Notes under the pieces: model-generated
What the model was told of the DNA's origin: nothing
The model's database searches: none
What the model saw: the letters and a program-made list of their open reading frames with translations, nothing else
Assembly: GCA_902812405.1 (NCBI GenBank)
Contig: CADDZI010000006.1
Location: 1-64,000, forward strand
Direction: 5' to 3'
Length of the DNA: 64,000 bases
DNA from: a bacterium
Lineage (GTDB): Bacteria; Vulcanimicrobiota; Vulcanimicrobiia; Eremiobacterales; Eremiobacteraceae
Program-made: the position numbers and the translations under genes
Shown here: positions 63,486 through 64,000 of the stretch, piece by piece
Position numbering within the stretch: position 1 is the stretch's first letter
Layout of the letters: each line of letters opens with the position of its first letter

Positions 63486-64000
63486 CTATGGCTGAGTATC
63501 GCCTGCGGGCGCAGCCGCTTCGGCCGCGGGGGTCCCGGCCGCGGCTGCCTCCCCATCCGTCTGCGCGGGAGCTTGCGCCTTGGGCTTGCGCGCACGCGGC
63601 TTGGCGGCCGGCGTGCGGCGGGTCCGCGGTTTGCGGGCGGTACTTTCGGATACGGCCGCAACGGCCTCCTCGGACGTTCCGGCTTGCGCGGTCTTGCTTG
63701 CGGCCTCGGCGCCCTCGGCCATAGGCTGCGCCGGAGCCGCCCCTGCAACGGCGGCATCCGGGGTGCTGGCGGCCGGCGTGTCGGCGGCCGGCGTGTCGGC
63801 ATCCGGTGCTGTGGCGCCTGCCGGGTGGGCTGCCTGCGCCTGCGTTGTGCTTGCGGCAGTCTCCTTTTTCGCCTGCTCCTTGCGGGCACGTTTGCTCGTG
63901 ACCGTGCCGTACTTGGTGAGGAACTTCTCCACCCGGCCTTCCGTATCGACGAACTTCTGATTGCCGGTGAAAAAGGGATGGCAGGCCGAGCAGATCTCGA
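63486..64000 (-). CDS. rpmE: Large ribosomal subunit protein bL31 with long low-complexity C-terminal tail (partial)
   Basis: The 5' end lies beyond the right edge. The visible N-terminal part reads [26 protein letters not shown], unmistakably bL31 of the zinc-binding (C+) type with CSAC. The family normally stops after about 70 residues; here the frame continues without a break for roughly 120 further residues of Ala/Pro/Thr/Lys-rich sequence, including tandem TPAAD-type repeats (around 63740-63800) and two basic patches ([21 protein letters not shown]). The tail may contact rRNA or the outside of the ribosome. Real rather than a frameshift, as the reading frame is open to a proper TGA and has the codon use of the region. 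Confidence 0.93.
   Translation of the reverse strand, partial: EICSACHPFFTGNQKFVDTEGRVEKFLTKYGTVTSKRARKEQAKKETAASTTQAQAAHPAGATAPDADTPAADTPAASTPDAAVAGAAPAQPMAEGAEAASKTAQAGTSEEAVAAVSESTARKPRTRRTPAAKPRARKPKAQAPAQTDGEAAAAGTPAAEAAAPAGDTQP

Noticed and set aside
63730-63810. CRISPR-like or satellite repeat from the repeated GTGTCGGCGGCCG units
   Set aside because: Three short tandem units with no spacers, in frame with the bL31 tail (Thr-Pro-Ala-Ala-Asp); coding low complexity.

Overview
The window is a high-GC, extremely gene-dense stretch of a bacterial chromosome. Almost every gene is on the minus strand; the only well-supported plus-strand coding gene is a DHA2-type MFS transporter lying between two tRNA-Lys genes. 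The content suggests a free-living, aerobic (oxygen-dependent HemF), deep-branching bacterium with Terrabacteria-like habits: a PASTA Ser/Thr kinase, a SpoIID-domain protein, PyrR, a RuvX/MltG/DUF1292 block, FloA/NfeD, a DUF4446 protein and a short 4.5S-type SRP RNA. C-terminal beta-rich, possibly outer-membrane-barrel sequence in one surface protein hints at a diderm envelope. I would guess a candidate-phylum lineage such as Eremiobacterota or Armatimonadota, but nothing here (no rRNA) proves it. No CRISPR array, prophage or insertion sequence was seen.

Positions 44-21197 form one tight directon read right to left: tig, clpP, clpX, valS, pyrR-pyrB-pyrC-carA-carB, a class B penicillin-binding protein, a PASTA kinase, ruvC-ruvA-ruvB, a SpoIID-like protein and queA. 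Most junctions are 4-base ATGA/GTGA overlaps, which also settle several start codons that lie well inside the longest open frames. The directon joins protein quality control, the first three pyrimidine-biosynthesis steps, wall synthesis and its sensor kinase, Holliday-junction processing and queuosine synthesis.

Positions 21335-31067 hold scattered and clustered tRNAs (Gly, Leu, Lys, then a Pro-Arg-His-Arg-Lys run with a good promoter), a BON-domain membrane protein, the MFS transporter, rdgB, lepA, an M23 peptidase, a DUF4446 protein, the SRP RNA with its promoter, and a two-gene unit encoding an exported DsrE-like protein and an exported substrate-binding protein. Positions 31273-40709 are an accessory surface locus: a PKD/beta-barrel-like protein, a giant ~1650-residue beta-rich secreted protein and a fibronectin-III protein. 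A second tRNA cluster (Ser, Arg, Met, Arg, Ser) around tadA follows at 41094-42263, fed by a near-consensus promoter.

Positions 42585-64000 return to housekeeping genes, again all minus strand: a UgtP/MGDG-type glycosyltransferase, a DUF1292-like protein, mltG, ruvX, recO, cdd, a CNNM/CorC protein, dgkA, ybeY, a small membrane protein with floA and nfeD, yqeY, rpsU, a HIT protein, then an ABC peptide-binding lipoprotein, a stalk-domain surface protein, two glycosyltransferases, pyrG, hemF, prmC, prfA and, cut by the right edge, rpmE with an unusual long low-complexity tail. Together with the left-hand cluster, pyrG and cdd extend the pyrimidine theme. All functional names come from motif and family recognition by eye; no database search was possible.
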